DNA of 64,000 nucleotides from the NCBI GenBank assembly GCA_039105265.1, contig JAPFFF010000022.1:558001-622000 (forward strand). The letters are read 5' to 3'. Below are positions 7,862 to 17,408 of the stretch, piece by piece (within the stretch, counting starts at the first letter, position 1; each line of letters opens with the position of its first letter). Made by a program: the position numbers and the translations under genes. The stretch is from Tritrichomonas musculus. Lineage: Eukaryota > Parabasalia > Tritrichomonadida > Tritrichomonadidae. The notes under the pieces are model-generated. The model searched no databases, was not told where the DNA came from, and saw only the letters and a program-made list of their open reading frames with translations.

Positions 7862-10800
7862 TTAATATTTTTGATTGGCCAACTGATAACTAACTTGCTG
7901 AGTGGTGAATATTTCATATTTGCTAACTAATTCCTGTGTTGTAACAAAACCATTTGTCCGCAAGGTAATATTTATTGCATTAGTACAAGAATTGTCAATT
8001 GGGATTTCATATGTTGAACTAACACTGTTATCCAAAGTAATTAGCTTGTGAATAAAATCAAATTTTATGAAATGATTCTTACCAACAATATCTTTGAATA
8101 CAAATATATGTAGCCTATTCCACACAGCAGCTACATTTGAGCCAGCATACTTAAATCTAATATTATTTAAGTTTTCCATTGATAATTCAAATACAGAAGG
8201 TATTATTTGATAGCCATCATTTAGTCCAAATCTAGTCAGCTCATCTTTGGTATAGTAGTTGATGAGCTCATTGCTTGTAGATAATGAAATGTCCTCATCA
8301 AATGTTGCAGAAGATATTTCACAACCAATATAATAACCATAATAATCATCATAAATGAAAATTGCTCCAGTCATAACATCCCAATCAATATATAATTCTT
8401 CACTGATTTCAGATTGTTTGAGGAATAAAATACAATTCCAATATTGAGTCTCTGAGATTTCATCTTGGGTCTCAAATATTATATCAAATGAATGCTCAAC
8501 ACTATCTGTATCAGTATATTTTCCAATTAAATGAGTTCCCTCATGATATGGTATATGAGATGTTGTAAATCTCCTTTGTTCATCACCATCATCCAATAAC
8601 ACTTCTTTATTTGTTATAGAAAGTTCTTGATGATTATGATAAGATATATCATTTAATTTCCTATATTCTGATAAATCATCTTTGGTGACATATGAACCAT
8701 TTTCTAATGCTGTTAATCTTGATTCCATTGCTTCTATAGTAGACTTTAAATTTGTGTTCTCTCTCTCTAAATTTTCTATCCTTGTCTTCAGTTCATCATT
8801 TTCACTTTTCAATGCTATTTGATCTTCTTCACCAAATTCAGCTAGAGTAACTCGTACTGGATATGTTCCATCGTAATTATAAAGTACACCTGTTGCTTCT
8901 TCCCAATAAAACGTGCCAACACTTGTTGTCATAACATGAGCAATTGTATCGCGTATGTTTTCTGTACTTTCCGTCTTGAATATGATATCAAATTCCTCAT
9001 TTACATTTGAGCCAGTCACACCAACCAAGTGAGCTCCTTCTTGGAATGGAATGAATGAAGTAGAAAAGAAATCACCAAGCAGATGTTCTGGTTCGTAAGG
9101 GCCGTTTGTTATTGGTAGAATAATTTTATTCCCAAATTTCAAATCATTTTTGCTTCGATATTTTTCATCACAATCTGTTTTATTATAATAAGTTGAATCC
9201 AATAGTTTTGATAATAAATCAACTTTTTTATCAATTAGATTACTTTCAAATATTGTTTGATATGTATTAGCGACACAAGATAATGATGGTACAGCAGCTG
9301 TTGCATCACATTCAGTTTCATCAGATTGAACAACAAGTGGAATTTCACTTTTCAAAGCATATTTCCCTTCAGCTATTGTTTTTGTTTCGTATTGAGTCAA
9401 ATCAGGAATTTCTTCTTTTGTCGCATATTTAGCATCTGCTTCTTCTTTCGTATACAAATTATCCATGTTTACCATACTATTTTTTATTTCATCTAACGCT
9501 GAATTAACTTCATCAACAGTTGGAAAATCATTTAATGTGGATGCCATAGCTGCATCATTATTATGTGAATTAGCAGCCAAAGCATCAATCTTTTTATGTA
9601 ATTCATCTATATCACAAGAATATGCTAAATCATTTGTTGTAAATGTCATATTTCTCGTACATGAATTTCCCTGAATAATAACACCTGATATTTTAGATGT
9701 ATGAGTACTATGTATGGTAATTATATTGTCATTCTTCTCATAACTATTTAACCATGATGCCCTAAATTCTTCACTTCTGGCTAGAGGTTTAATAACGACA
9801 TCCCCTAATGTTATATTTTCTGATACTCCTTTATATTCTGTTATCTCACCTTCCTCAAACCTGAAGTAACAATTCTTTTGAGCATTTGCTAAATATATTC
9901 TAAATACAATCATGCCATTGCTTATGGTATCTTCAGCAGTTAAAGTAATTGTTGAGCCATCTGTTTCTGCAACCACATCAATAGTGTCTTCTCTTTTCAA
10001 TTCATTTTTGGATACAACATTATTAATTATTTTTGATATTTCGTTATTATTTGAATTTGCAAAATCATTTAATGCATCTATCTTCTTATGTAATGCATCT
10101 ATATCACAAGTATATGCCAAATCATTTAGTGTAAAGTCCATATGTCTCAAACATGTATTTTCTTTAATCTGTATTCCACCAACTCTAAGTTTATTTGGAT
10201 TTGATATAACAAATGTTTTATCATTCATTGCGCAGCTAGGGAAATCATCTGTTCCTTGATATTCAATAGTTCCACCAGTAATATTAATGGTAATTATATT
10301 CTCTTCATAATCAACATCATTGTATTCACTAACTTTTTGCACCAAAAACCTTGCTTTAATTGTTCCATCTGTGATAACATCTTCTGCTTCTAAATGGACC
10401 TCACCATTGACATATTTACCAACAACATCTATTGTATCATCTCTAACCAAATCATTCTGTGAAATAAAATCATTATTTAATTCATTGATAGCATTACATA
10501 ACATTTTAAATGTTGGTTTCATCGCATGCACAACATTATTACATATATTGAACACACCCGCAACACTAGGAACACTTGAATCTTCATTAGCATCATATGT
10601 TAACTCTTTTATGTCTTCATTACACCAATCAATTAATGGAGTTAAATCAGTTTTAATACTTCTACTTAATAAATGTAACGGTAATTCATTAGCATAACCA
10701 AACCATCTTTCTCCAGATTCAACAATACATCTAACAGAACCATTAATACCATTGAAGCCAAAACTAATACCTGTTTCTGTTAATGATAAACCTCCCATTA

Positions 10801-13800
10801 ACGTACCTGTTGCTCCTATTGCTAACGCAACTCCTGCCATTATTTCTAGTTTATCTGTTTCAGACTTTAAGTATTGAGTTTTATTTTGTTGCTCAGTCAT
10901 TTCACTTCTTAATGTATCTACTTTTGATGTAATATCCTTGACATCATATGAAACAACATCAAAATTATTTGTCAAAACATTTAAATCACTTCTCATCGTT
11001 GTAATGTTATCTGCAGTAATGATTTTGGATGAAGTGATATTATAGTCAGTATAAAGAGTTGTTGCGGCATTTGGATTTGGTCTTATATCATAAAATTGTT
11101 GGTCTATTATGTATTTAAATGCATTTGTTGTTGAATCCCAATTAACTTCTTCTATTGGATCAATTAAATCTTTCCTTAGATATAGTTCTACATCTTTTTT
11201 TGTTGTATCAATATTTGAATCACTCCATTTATATGGAATTCTATCTATTGTATCATATTCTGCATATATTCCTATGCAAACACAATCCTTTGCTTTATTA
11301 TATTGATACACATCTACTGTACTATTAACTTCATCACTAAATCTAAATGTCAATCTCATGGAATCAGAAGAATCAGGTAGTGTTAAATATAATACTCCTC
11401 TTTCAAATGTCTTGAGCAAATTTTTAATAGCATTAGGATTCTTGTAATAATTTTGCCATTCAACACATGAAACATAAACTGGTAATGTTGAATAATTTGG
11501 ATATGATGTATTGTTAAATATTTTTCCAGTATTATCAATGCTTATTCTTAGTTGAAAATGATAATCTGAAGCATCTTTTTCTGTTCCATCTTTTAATAAC
11601 ATCTTGAATTCTCTAGTGCATACATTCCAAAGAGCATGCATTAATCCTTTGTCATCTTTCTCTACTATTTTATTATTTAGTTCATCATCTTTCACCATAA
11701 TTATTGCTCCCGTACATAAAGCATAGTCTGATGCTGTTAATCCATATAATCTACATGTAGTTTGACATTTGGTTATTATTCTTTTATTATAACATCCTTG
11801 ACAATTATAACCTGTCCAATACCCTTTATTAGCGTTATTATCATCTAATTTCCACATTAAAGACCATGTATTGCCAAAACAATATTCTTTGAAAATGAAT
11901 TCTAAATTACTTGGTATATTATAATTTGAATCAACTGAGAACACCATTTTATAAAATTCATTATCTTCTGTAATTATTGATGGTTTATAGAAATAATGAA
12001 CATCGGATTTATGTAATTTGAGTGCATTATCAGCCTCGATAACAGAACATTTAATTGCTTTATCAGTTTTTAATGCAGTTGGAGTGAATTGGTTCATAAT
12101 ACTTAAATCACCATTAATATATAATGTACGTGGATCGAATGGTAATCTTTTATCAAATGCTATGTAAAATTTTCCATCTAATTTGCTTTGGTCAGCAGGT
12201 CCTATTGAACGAGTCATAGTAAAAGAGTTATCATTTATGATGCAATATTTTTGGTCTATATCATACGTAATGACTGGACAGACTATTTTATTATTTCTTG
12301 AAGAGATGTAGAATTCTTTAATGTATCTTCCTTCTTCATCGTAAATAACATTCTTTCTTAAAACAATTTTAAATATTGGTCTGTTCCAATTTAAGAAACC
12401 ATTCTTTCTTTCTTCAGGTACATCAATAATTAAAATATTACAGTCAATATTATTAATGGTATCTGTTATTTGTGTTATCATTCCATTTTCAATAAATAAA
12501 TCTGCTAATCCTGATTCAATCGTAAAATTAGAATCACCTGATGTTCCACCACTTGGAATAGAATCACAAAGAATTTTACCATTGACTTCTAAATCACCTT
12601 TGATAATATATTTACCAAGTACTGGTTTTGTTTCATCTAATGTAGGGGTATCGTCACAGATATCAACGCCATAGCATTTTAATACTTCTTCAAATGAACT
12701 TGCATTATTTACAAAATCTGGTAAAGCAATTGATGTTCCAGTAGATTTATCGTTTGATAAAAGAGCGAGGGGTGAAGGAGGATTATTTTCATTCTCTAGA
12801 ATTGGCTTCCATACCCATTGTTTTCTTTCTTCATTCCACTCTATTTTTCCAAAGAGATGTAATAATGAATTTCGGATTTCAACTATGTCTATCATTTCGC
12901 TGGTATGTATTGTACGCCATCCATCAACTCCATCAAAATGTTGCGTCATTATCACCCATTCTTCATGTTCAATGTCCCATTTGAAATTATCTGGTGGGTT
13001 TAAAATGGAATCAGTTCTCCAATTATCTAGGAATTCATGGTCATGTTCTTGCCATTGTGTATCCATAATATTCCACGCAAAAGATGGACCAAAGGCTTCT
13101 TGATTATCACGAATTCTATTTGGAATATAAATTGATTCATTCTCTGTATAATAATCATAATACGAGTACCATTCCCACTCTTGATATCTGTTGCTCCATC
13201 GTAAATAACCATTTTCATCATTCTCATATATCTTCAGAAGATTATACGCAATGTATTCACTATCCATTTCATGCCTCCATGTTGGTGATATATTATCATG
13301 GACATTATCAATCATGACCCATTCTCCATGTACCAAATCCCAAATATAATTTATTGGAACACTAGCTTGTCTATCTTCTCTCCATCCTTCAGGTCTGTCA
13401 AACTCATCTATTATTTCTTCCCATTCTTTCCATAATTCATTCCACACATAATCATCACCATGATGTTTTCCACGGTCCGAACTTGTATCTTGTACATCAA
13501 CTTTTTGTTTCTCTTCATTTTGTTCAAGGACTTGTTTCGCTATTTCTGGAATTGCATCTCGATATAAAATCGTTTGAGTAAATACATCTTGAGTAGACTC
13601 AACTGCTCTGTCTACGAAGAGACGATTTTGATTATTTTGTAAATCTCGGATATGGTTTTCCATATGTTGTCTCATATCATTGTTCATTTGTAATACGAGA
13701 TTTATATCAGCTTGGTTCATTCCTCCTCCTCCCCCTTGATTGCATTTACAAGATTTAATTTTGAGGACATAATCATGTAAATCATTATGAGCTTGCGTTA

Positions 13801-14812
13801 GATTGTTTAAGCTTGAGTACACATTATTTAAGTATTCTCCAAGTGTGATAGTTTCAGATGTACCGTCATCTTCAACAATAGTTATTCGTAAACTATCAGC
13901 ATCTTTTCTGGTTTTAATATAGTTGACTCCTTTCTTTATCATTACTTCAACCAAGTATTGTGCTAGGAAAGCACCCATAAATAGTTTAATATTTGTGTAA
14001 TTATCTTTTTGGTTTTGCGTATAGATATCGATGAATTCACCCGGGCTTCCTACTTCCACTAACTGGTCTGCTTTCACTTCTTCATCGCTATTTTTATATT
14101 TATATCCTATTGTCTTGAGGGTATTGTCTTGAAGATTGTAATGATATTGCTTTGTGCCATTTATAAATTTTTTCCAGTTTGTTTCGTTAAATGTATCATA
14201 TAATATTCTTGTGGTATTTTGATTATTCTTTTCATTCTTAATGATATTCTTCAATATACTAGCTAGATTATGAAACGGAAGGTGTTGGAATTCATCTGTT
14301 GGAGTTTGAACATATTTTACAACTTCACATTGCCCTTTATCTTCATCCAATACTACTTGTTCATATCCGTCAGCTGCACACATCAATTCGTTGTACATAT
14401 CATGGACAGCTTCACAGGTTTTTGATTCCGCTTCGATAATGTCATTGAATGTATTAACACATAATTCATCTTTGATAAGCTCTCTGTTGGACTCTACTTG
14501 TTCTGATTTCACTTCCATCAATATATTTTCTGGCGCTCTATATTCAAGTATTTGTGTAGATTTTTCAGTTATTGGAACGTCGCCGAATCCTTCAAGACTG
14601 CCTCCATTTTCAATGTAATCATTTACCACTCTTGCATCAACTTCAGCTTTATTGTATAGACAATTAAATTTTGGGTATTCATTTGGTTTATCATCTTGTG
14701 TGATATTTATTTGTTCATTTCCATCTTCATCTTCTCCTGCACATATTTCAAAACCATTTGCTTTAAGTTTATAAGCTTCTTTACTTTTACAAGAATACAG
14801 TGCCAAGGACAT
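7862..14812 (-). CDS. Giant fibre-like protein of element B
   Basis: 2,316 residues, one open frame. From the N-terminus: a helical region, a glycine run (GGGGG near 362), then six tryptophan-rich repeats (about 453-668) of the type [F/Y]xW[D/N]....xEW....WR. After a long beta-rich part comes a coiled coil ending in a Gly-rich hydrophobic stretch (MAGVALAIGATGTLMGG, about 1322-1340). Two related modules follow (about 1455-1600 and 1603-1730), then fibre repeats of the type YTKEEADAKYATKEEI (about 1785-1830) and a heptad coil (about 1998-2037). The KYA.K repeat is typical of phage and giant-virus tail fibres. An attachment or spike role is inferred. Homologues occur in C, D and E. It starts 19 bp from the divergent 14832 gene. 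Confidence 0.82.
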   Translation of the reverse strand: MSLALYSCKSKEAYKLKANGFEICAGEDEDGNEQINITQDDKPNEYPKFNCLYNKAEVDARVVNDYIENGGSLEGFGDVPITEKSTQILEYRAPENILMEVKSEQVESNRELIKDELCVNTFNDIIEAESKTCEAVHDMYNELMCAADGYEQVVLDEDKGQCEVVKYVQTPTDEFQHLPFHNLASILKNIIKNEKNNQNTTRILYDTFNETNWKKFINGTKQYHYNLQDNTLKTIGYKYKNSDEEVKADQLVEVGSPGEFIDIYTQNQKDNYTNIKLFMGAFLAQYLVEVMIKKGVNYIKTRKDADSLRITIVEDDGTSETITLGEYLNNVYSSLNNLTQAHNDLHDYVLKIKSCKCNQGGGGGMNQADINLVLQMNNDMRQHMENHIRDLQNNQNRLFVDRAVESTQDVFTQTILYRDAIPEIAKQVLEQNEEKQKVDVQDTSSDRGKHHGDDYVWNELWKEWEEIIDEFDRPEGWREDRQASVPINYIWDLVHGEWVMIDNVHDNISPTWRHEMDSEYIAYNLLKIYENDENGYLRWSNRYQEWEWYSYYDYYTENESIYIPNRIRDNQEAFGPSFAWNIMDTQWQEHDHEFLDNWRTDSILNPPDNFKWDIEHEEWVIMTQHFDGVDGWRTIHTSEMIDIVEIRNSLLHLFGKIEWNEERKQWVWKPILENENNPPSPLALLSNDKSTGTSIALPDFVNNASSFEEVLKCYGVDICDDTPTLDETKPVLGKYIIKGDLEVNGKILCDSIPSGGTSGDSNFTIESGLADLFIENGMITQITDTINNIDCNILIIDVPEERKNGFLNWNRPIFKIVLRKNVIYDEEGRYIKEFYISSRNNKIVCPVITYDIDQKYCIINDNSFTMTRSIGPADQSKLDGKFYIAFDKRLPFDPRTLYINGDLSIMNQFTPTALKTDKAIKCSVIEADNALKLHKSDVHYFYKPSIITEDNEFYKMVFSVDSNYNIPSNLEFIFKEYCFGNTWSLMWKLDDNNANKGYWTGYNCQGCYNKRIITKCQTTCRLYGLTASDYALCTGAIIMVKDDELNNKIVEKDDKGLMHALWNVCTREFKMLLKDGTEKDASDYHFQLRISIDNTGKIFNNTSYPNYSTLPVYVSCVEWQNYYKNPNAIKNLLKTFERGVLYLTLPDSSDSMRLTFRFSDEVNSTVDVYQYNKAKDCVCIGIYAEYDTIDRIPYKWSDSNIDTTKKDVELYLRKDLIDPIEEVNWDSTTNAFKYIIDQQFYDIRPNPNAATTLYTDYNITSSKIITADNITTMRSDLNVLTNNFDVVSYDVKDITSKVDTLRSEMTEQQNKTQYLKSETDKLEIMAGVALAIGATGTLMGGLSLTETGISFGFNGINGSVRCIVESGERWFGYANELPLHLLSRSIKTDLTPLIDWCNEDIKELTYDANEDSSVPSVAGVFNICNNVVHAMKPTFKMLCNAINELNNDFISQNDLVRDDTIDVVGKYVNGEVHLEAEDVITDGTIKARFLVQKVSEYNDVDYEENIITINITGGTIEYQGTDDFPSCAMNDKTFVISNPNKLRVGGIQIKENTCLRHMDFTLNDLAYTCDIDALHKKIDALNDFANSNNNEISKIINNVVSKNELKREDTIDVVAETDGSTITLTAEDTISNGMIVFRIYLANAQKNCYFRFEEGEITEYKGVSENITLGDVVIKPLARSEEFRASWLNSYEKNDNIITIHSTHTSKISGVIIQGNSCTRNMTFTTNDLAYSCDIDELHKKIDALAANSHNNDAAMASTLNDFPTVDEVNSALDEIKNSMVNMDNLYTKEEADAKYATKEEIPDLTQYETKTIAEGKYALKSEIPLVVQSDETECDATAAVPSLSCVANTYQTIFESNLIDKKVDLLSKLLDSTYYNKTDCDEKYRSKNDLKFGNKIILPITNGPYEPEHLLGDFFSTSFIPFQEGAHLVGVTGSNVNEEFDIIFKTESTENIRDTIAHVMTTSVGTFYWEEATGVLYNYDGTYPVRVTLAEFGEEDQIALKSENDELKTRIENLERENTNLKSTIEAMESRLTALENGSYVTKDDLSEYRKLNDISYHNHQELSITNKEVLLDDGDEQRRFTTSHIPYHEGTHLIGKYTDTDSVEHSFDIIFETQDEISETQYWNCILFLKQSEISEELYIDWDVMTGAIFIYDDYYGYYIGCEISSATFDEDISLSTSNELINYYTKDELTRFGLNDGYQIIPSVFELSMENLNNIRFKYAGSNVAAVWNRLHIFVFKDIVGKNHFIKFDFIHKLITLDNSVSSTYEIPIDNSCTNAINITLRTNGFVTTQELVSKYEIFTTQQVSYQLANQKY

Positions 14813-14831
14813 TTTAATCTGAAATTAAATA

Positions 14832-15395
14832 ATGCTGTATTCTATTCAAAGCCAACCAGAAAATTATAATACTGTAAGAATGAATATTGATATACCGTGG
14901 AAATGTCCTTACGTGAAGTATTATGTTTCATCAATCAATACCAAGGCCAACATACTATTAACCACTGAAGATGATTATTTAATATTTGAAACTGCTAATA
15001 GTGAGATAAGAATTGATTTTGAAGAGTCGTATGCATATTCTTTTGGTTATCTGGTCAAATTCTTAAATGCATGCCAGAACACAATTGAGTTCAAGAATGT
15101 AAATAATAGAACAATATCATTAAAACCAACTGAAAATATTGCATTTAAGGAAGGAAGTCATAGAGCGAAATTGATTTGTGGTCTATTTAATTGTAAAGAA
15201 TTTGAAGTTGATGCTAATGAAGAAAAAAATGTTCCAGATTTACCAATTCTAGATTTTGCCAATAAATTATATTTGGTATCATTGCAGGGAGTTGCAACGC
15301 ATTCATCAATTGGGAACCAAGAATATACACCATCAATTATCGCAAATATTGATACAATGATAATGGACCAGGGAGGCTTTAATAGTGAATTATGA
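14832..15395 (+). CDS. Unknown, possibly structural, protein of element B
   Basis: 187 residues, not recognised. It is beta-rich with alternating hydrophobic and polar residues, no signal peptide and no enzyme motif. A small structural protein is possible but unproven. The ATG is only 19 bp from the start of the divergent fibre gene, so the two share one very short promoter region, which suggests that they are expressed together. The region just downstream (to about 15560) looks like decayed coding sequence of the same element. Confidence 0.6.
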   Translation: MLYSIQSQPENYNTVRMNIDIPWKCPYVKYYVSSINTKANILLTTEDDYLIFETANSEIRIDFEESYAYSFGYLVKFLNACQNTIEFKNVNNRTISLKPTENIAFKEGSHRAKLICGLFNCKEFEVDANEEKNVPDLPILDFANKLYLVSLQGVATHSSIGNQEYTPSIIANIDTMIMDQGGFNSEL

Positions 15396-15564
15396 TTTAA
15401 CTAAACCAATCAAAGTAAAAGTCAACACCGATTCACTAAAGTTATTAGAGATGAGACTAGTTGATTTTATGTTCCAGCCAGTAATCTTGAAATCGCCATT
15501 GTTCATCACATTAAAGATAAAGCCAGCACAAGATGCTGACATATATGACGTGCTTACAAAATGA

Positions 15565-16192
15565 ATAATGAGATGAAATATACTTTATGTACCACATAAA
15601 ATATATTATATATAATATATTTTTTTGTGAGCAGCGAAGCTGCGAACTATTAGGGGGCCGAAGGCCCCCTGGCTCGCCGCAGGCGCGGCCAAATATCCAT
15701 TCAAAAAGTTCTATCCACCAAAAATTGAGAGGAAAGGCATTCAAAAAGTTCCTTTAACAAAAAAATGTACATGACGAAAAACAAAAAAATATACGTGACA
15801 TACCACTTCACCAAAAATATACTTATCATATTACCAAAAATATACTTATCTTACCACCAAAAAATTATTCCTCTAAATTTAACGAAAAAAAATATGCATG
15901 ACGTCTCACAGAAAAATAATTCTCATTTCACCAAGAAAAAAATATGCATGACGTCTCACAGAAAAATAATTCCTCTAAATTTCACTTCATCACATCACAA
16001 TCATAGATTGGGCCTTGCTTAAAAGCAAGTCATTTTTTTAATTTGCTTGATGATGAAAAGACACCTGGAATCAGATTTTTTTACCCATTTTTATGTCCAA
16101 AATTTCAAGAATCAAATATTTTCAAAATATATTGATGAATATAGAATAGAAAGAAAAAAATAATCTCTAGAGATTTTCATAAAAAGTGGGAT
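15565..16192. repeat. Noncoding repeat-rich segment of element B with two GC hairpins
   Basis: No gene. It contains two adjacent hairpins with GAA loops: GCAGC-GAA-GCTGC (15631-15643) and GGGGGCC-GAA-GGCCCCC (15653-15669). ATTCAAAAAGTTC motifs like those in the Polinton ends follow (about 15699-15750). Then come short direct repeats, including ATGCATGACGTCTCACAGAA at 15894 and 15944. The resemblance to end sequence suggests a buried remnant of another Polinton end, or internal control sequence. Confidence 0.6.
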
Positions 16193-16230
16193 CGTCCCAA
16201 AAATTTATGGGATAGAGGAAATTGAAAGAA

Positions 16231-16342
16231 TTCTCAATTATAATTTTTATTTTCAATGGGTTCTCAATTATAATTTTTATTTTCAATGGGTTCTCAATTA
16301 TAATTTTTATTTTCAATGGGTTCTCAATTATAATTTTGATAA
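16231..16342 (+). repeat. 30-bp tandem repeat, about 3.7 copies
   Basis: Exact 30-bp units starting TTCTCAATTATAATTTTTAT at 16231, 16261 and 16291, then a partial copy from 16321. The three full units are identical, so the expansion is recent. Confidence 0.95.
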
Positions 16343-16543
16343 TGAATTCAAAAAGTGAAAAAATTTTTAAGATATTTGAGCTGCCCAAGCAATATTTGGG
16401 AGGCTCTAGGATAGCATTGGGAGGTCCAAAGTTGTGATTGGGCAGCTCAAATATACATTGAGCGTCCCTAATACTGTGATAGGGAAGCCCAAAAAACATT
16501 TGGGAAGCCCAAAAATATAATTGGTAAACGCAAATACAAAAAA

Positions 16544-16673
16544 TTTTATAAATAATAACGAACAAAGATTTTATAAATAATAACGTACAAAGATTTTATA
16601 AATAATAACGAACAAAGATTTTATAAATAATAACGTACAAAGATTTTATAAATAATAACGAACAAAGATTTTA
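16544..16673 (+). repeat. 25-bp tandem repeat with alternating variants
   Basis: About five 25-bp units (ATTTTATAAATAATAACG followed by A or T, then ACAAAG). The variable base alternates A, T, A, T, A, so the array grew as a 50-bp double unit. Confidence 0.93.
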
Positions 16674-16991
16674 TTTTGAATATATTTTCAATTTTTGAAT
16701 GCGTCCCATTTTTGTGATCCCATTTTTGGTTTCCTCAAACTTCTCAAAATAATATTCTCAAAAAATAATTACAATTATTTTGCATTCAATTTTTTCTATA
16801 TATCTTTTTTCAAAAATGGGATCATAAATGGGATCATATAAATAAAGATATTATATGAAATATATATCAAAATAGACATCTAATGAATCAAAAACATGTC
16901 AAGTTTAGGGTGTTTTTAAACAATCCCATTTCTGTCCCAACGATCCCATTTCTGTCCCATTTTTTTGGGACGCTAATTTTATAGAAAACTC

Positions 16992-17324
16992 CTAAGATTT
17001 TACCCATGCTTTTGGCGCATGATAAGAAATATATGTTCTAATTATATAAATCATTTCGTTAACATTACCAACAAAATATTCATTACCAATCCATGTTTTT
17101 CCATCTTTTGTTGTTGCTCTCTCATAATTCTCTTCAAATATAGTTATTAATTCTTTTTCAACTTTTACTGAATCACTAACTGCTTCAACCAAATACACTT
17201 CACTATCTTTAGGATATTGTCCCATTCTTGTTGCAATTTTATTTGTTCTACCAATTTTATATACAGGTTGATTAGTGTAAGCAAATTCTCTCTCACGAAT
17301 CAAATAGATGTATTCAACAGACAT
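16992..17324 (-). CDS. Small GIY-YIG (T5orf172/MUG113-like) protein
   Basis: 110 residues and essentially a bare GIY-YIG domain: YIYLI (about 5-9), VYKIGRTNKIATRM (about 21-34), then the E of VEKELI (about 55) as candidate metal-binding residue, then the C-terminal GNEYF block. Members of this family are DNA-cutting or DNA-binding modules of viruses and mobile elements. It is transcribed away from the polymerase gene, with 84 bp between the starts. It lacks the coiled coil found in the two longer relatives (4764-5897 and 20628-21392). Confidence 0.78.
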   Translation of the reverse strand: MSVEYIYLIREREFAYTNQPVYKIGRTNKIATRMGQYPKDSEVYLVEAVSDSVKVEKELITIFEENYERATTKDGKTWIGNEYFVGNVNEMIYIIRTYISYHAPKAWVKS

Positions 17325-17363
17325 TTCATACCAAGCAAATTATTTTTTCTGTTCAGCTATAAT

Positions 17364-17408
17364 TTTTATAGCGTGATAATTTTTTTAGCTTTTTTAATTT
17401 TATGTTAA
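17364..17408 (+). promoter_or_regulatory. Candidate promoter of the element B polymerase gene
   Basis: TTTTATAGCG, then a T-run, then TAATTTTAT, ending at the ATG at 17409. The same order recurs at 20580-20627 before the coiled-coil/GIY-YIG gene, so the two genes probably share a control signal. Confidence 0.55.

Larger units (their letters stand above)
16193..16972. mobile_element. Possible non-autonomous AT-rich insert with inverted CGTCCCAAAAA ends
   Basis: Left end CGTCCCAAAAA (16193) and right end TTTTTGGGACG (to 16972) are inverted copies, and several GGGATC/GTCCC blocks near both ends are also inverted. It has no coding capacity. Inside are two tandem repeats and a run of imperfect CCCAA/TTGGG hairpins. 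No clear target duplication was found, so the boundaries are tentative. Confidence 0.4.

Noticed and set aside
7636-7893. Plus-strand frame across the left end of element B
   Set aside because: It is the terminal repeat itself plus the antisense of the fibre gene's end.
16167-16565. 132-residue minus-strand frame
   Set aside because: It is made of the 30-bp tandem repeat and CCCAA hairpins, with no coding character.
16544-16673. Array resembling a CRISPR
   Set aside because: The 25-bp units are contiguous without unique spacers and lie in a eukaryotic element; it is a simple tandem repeat.
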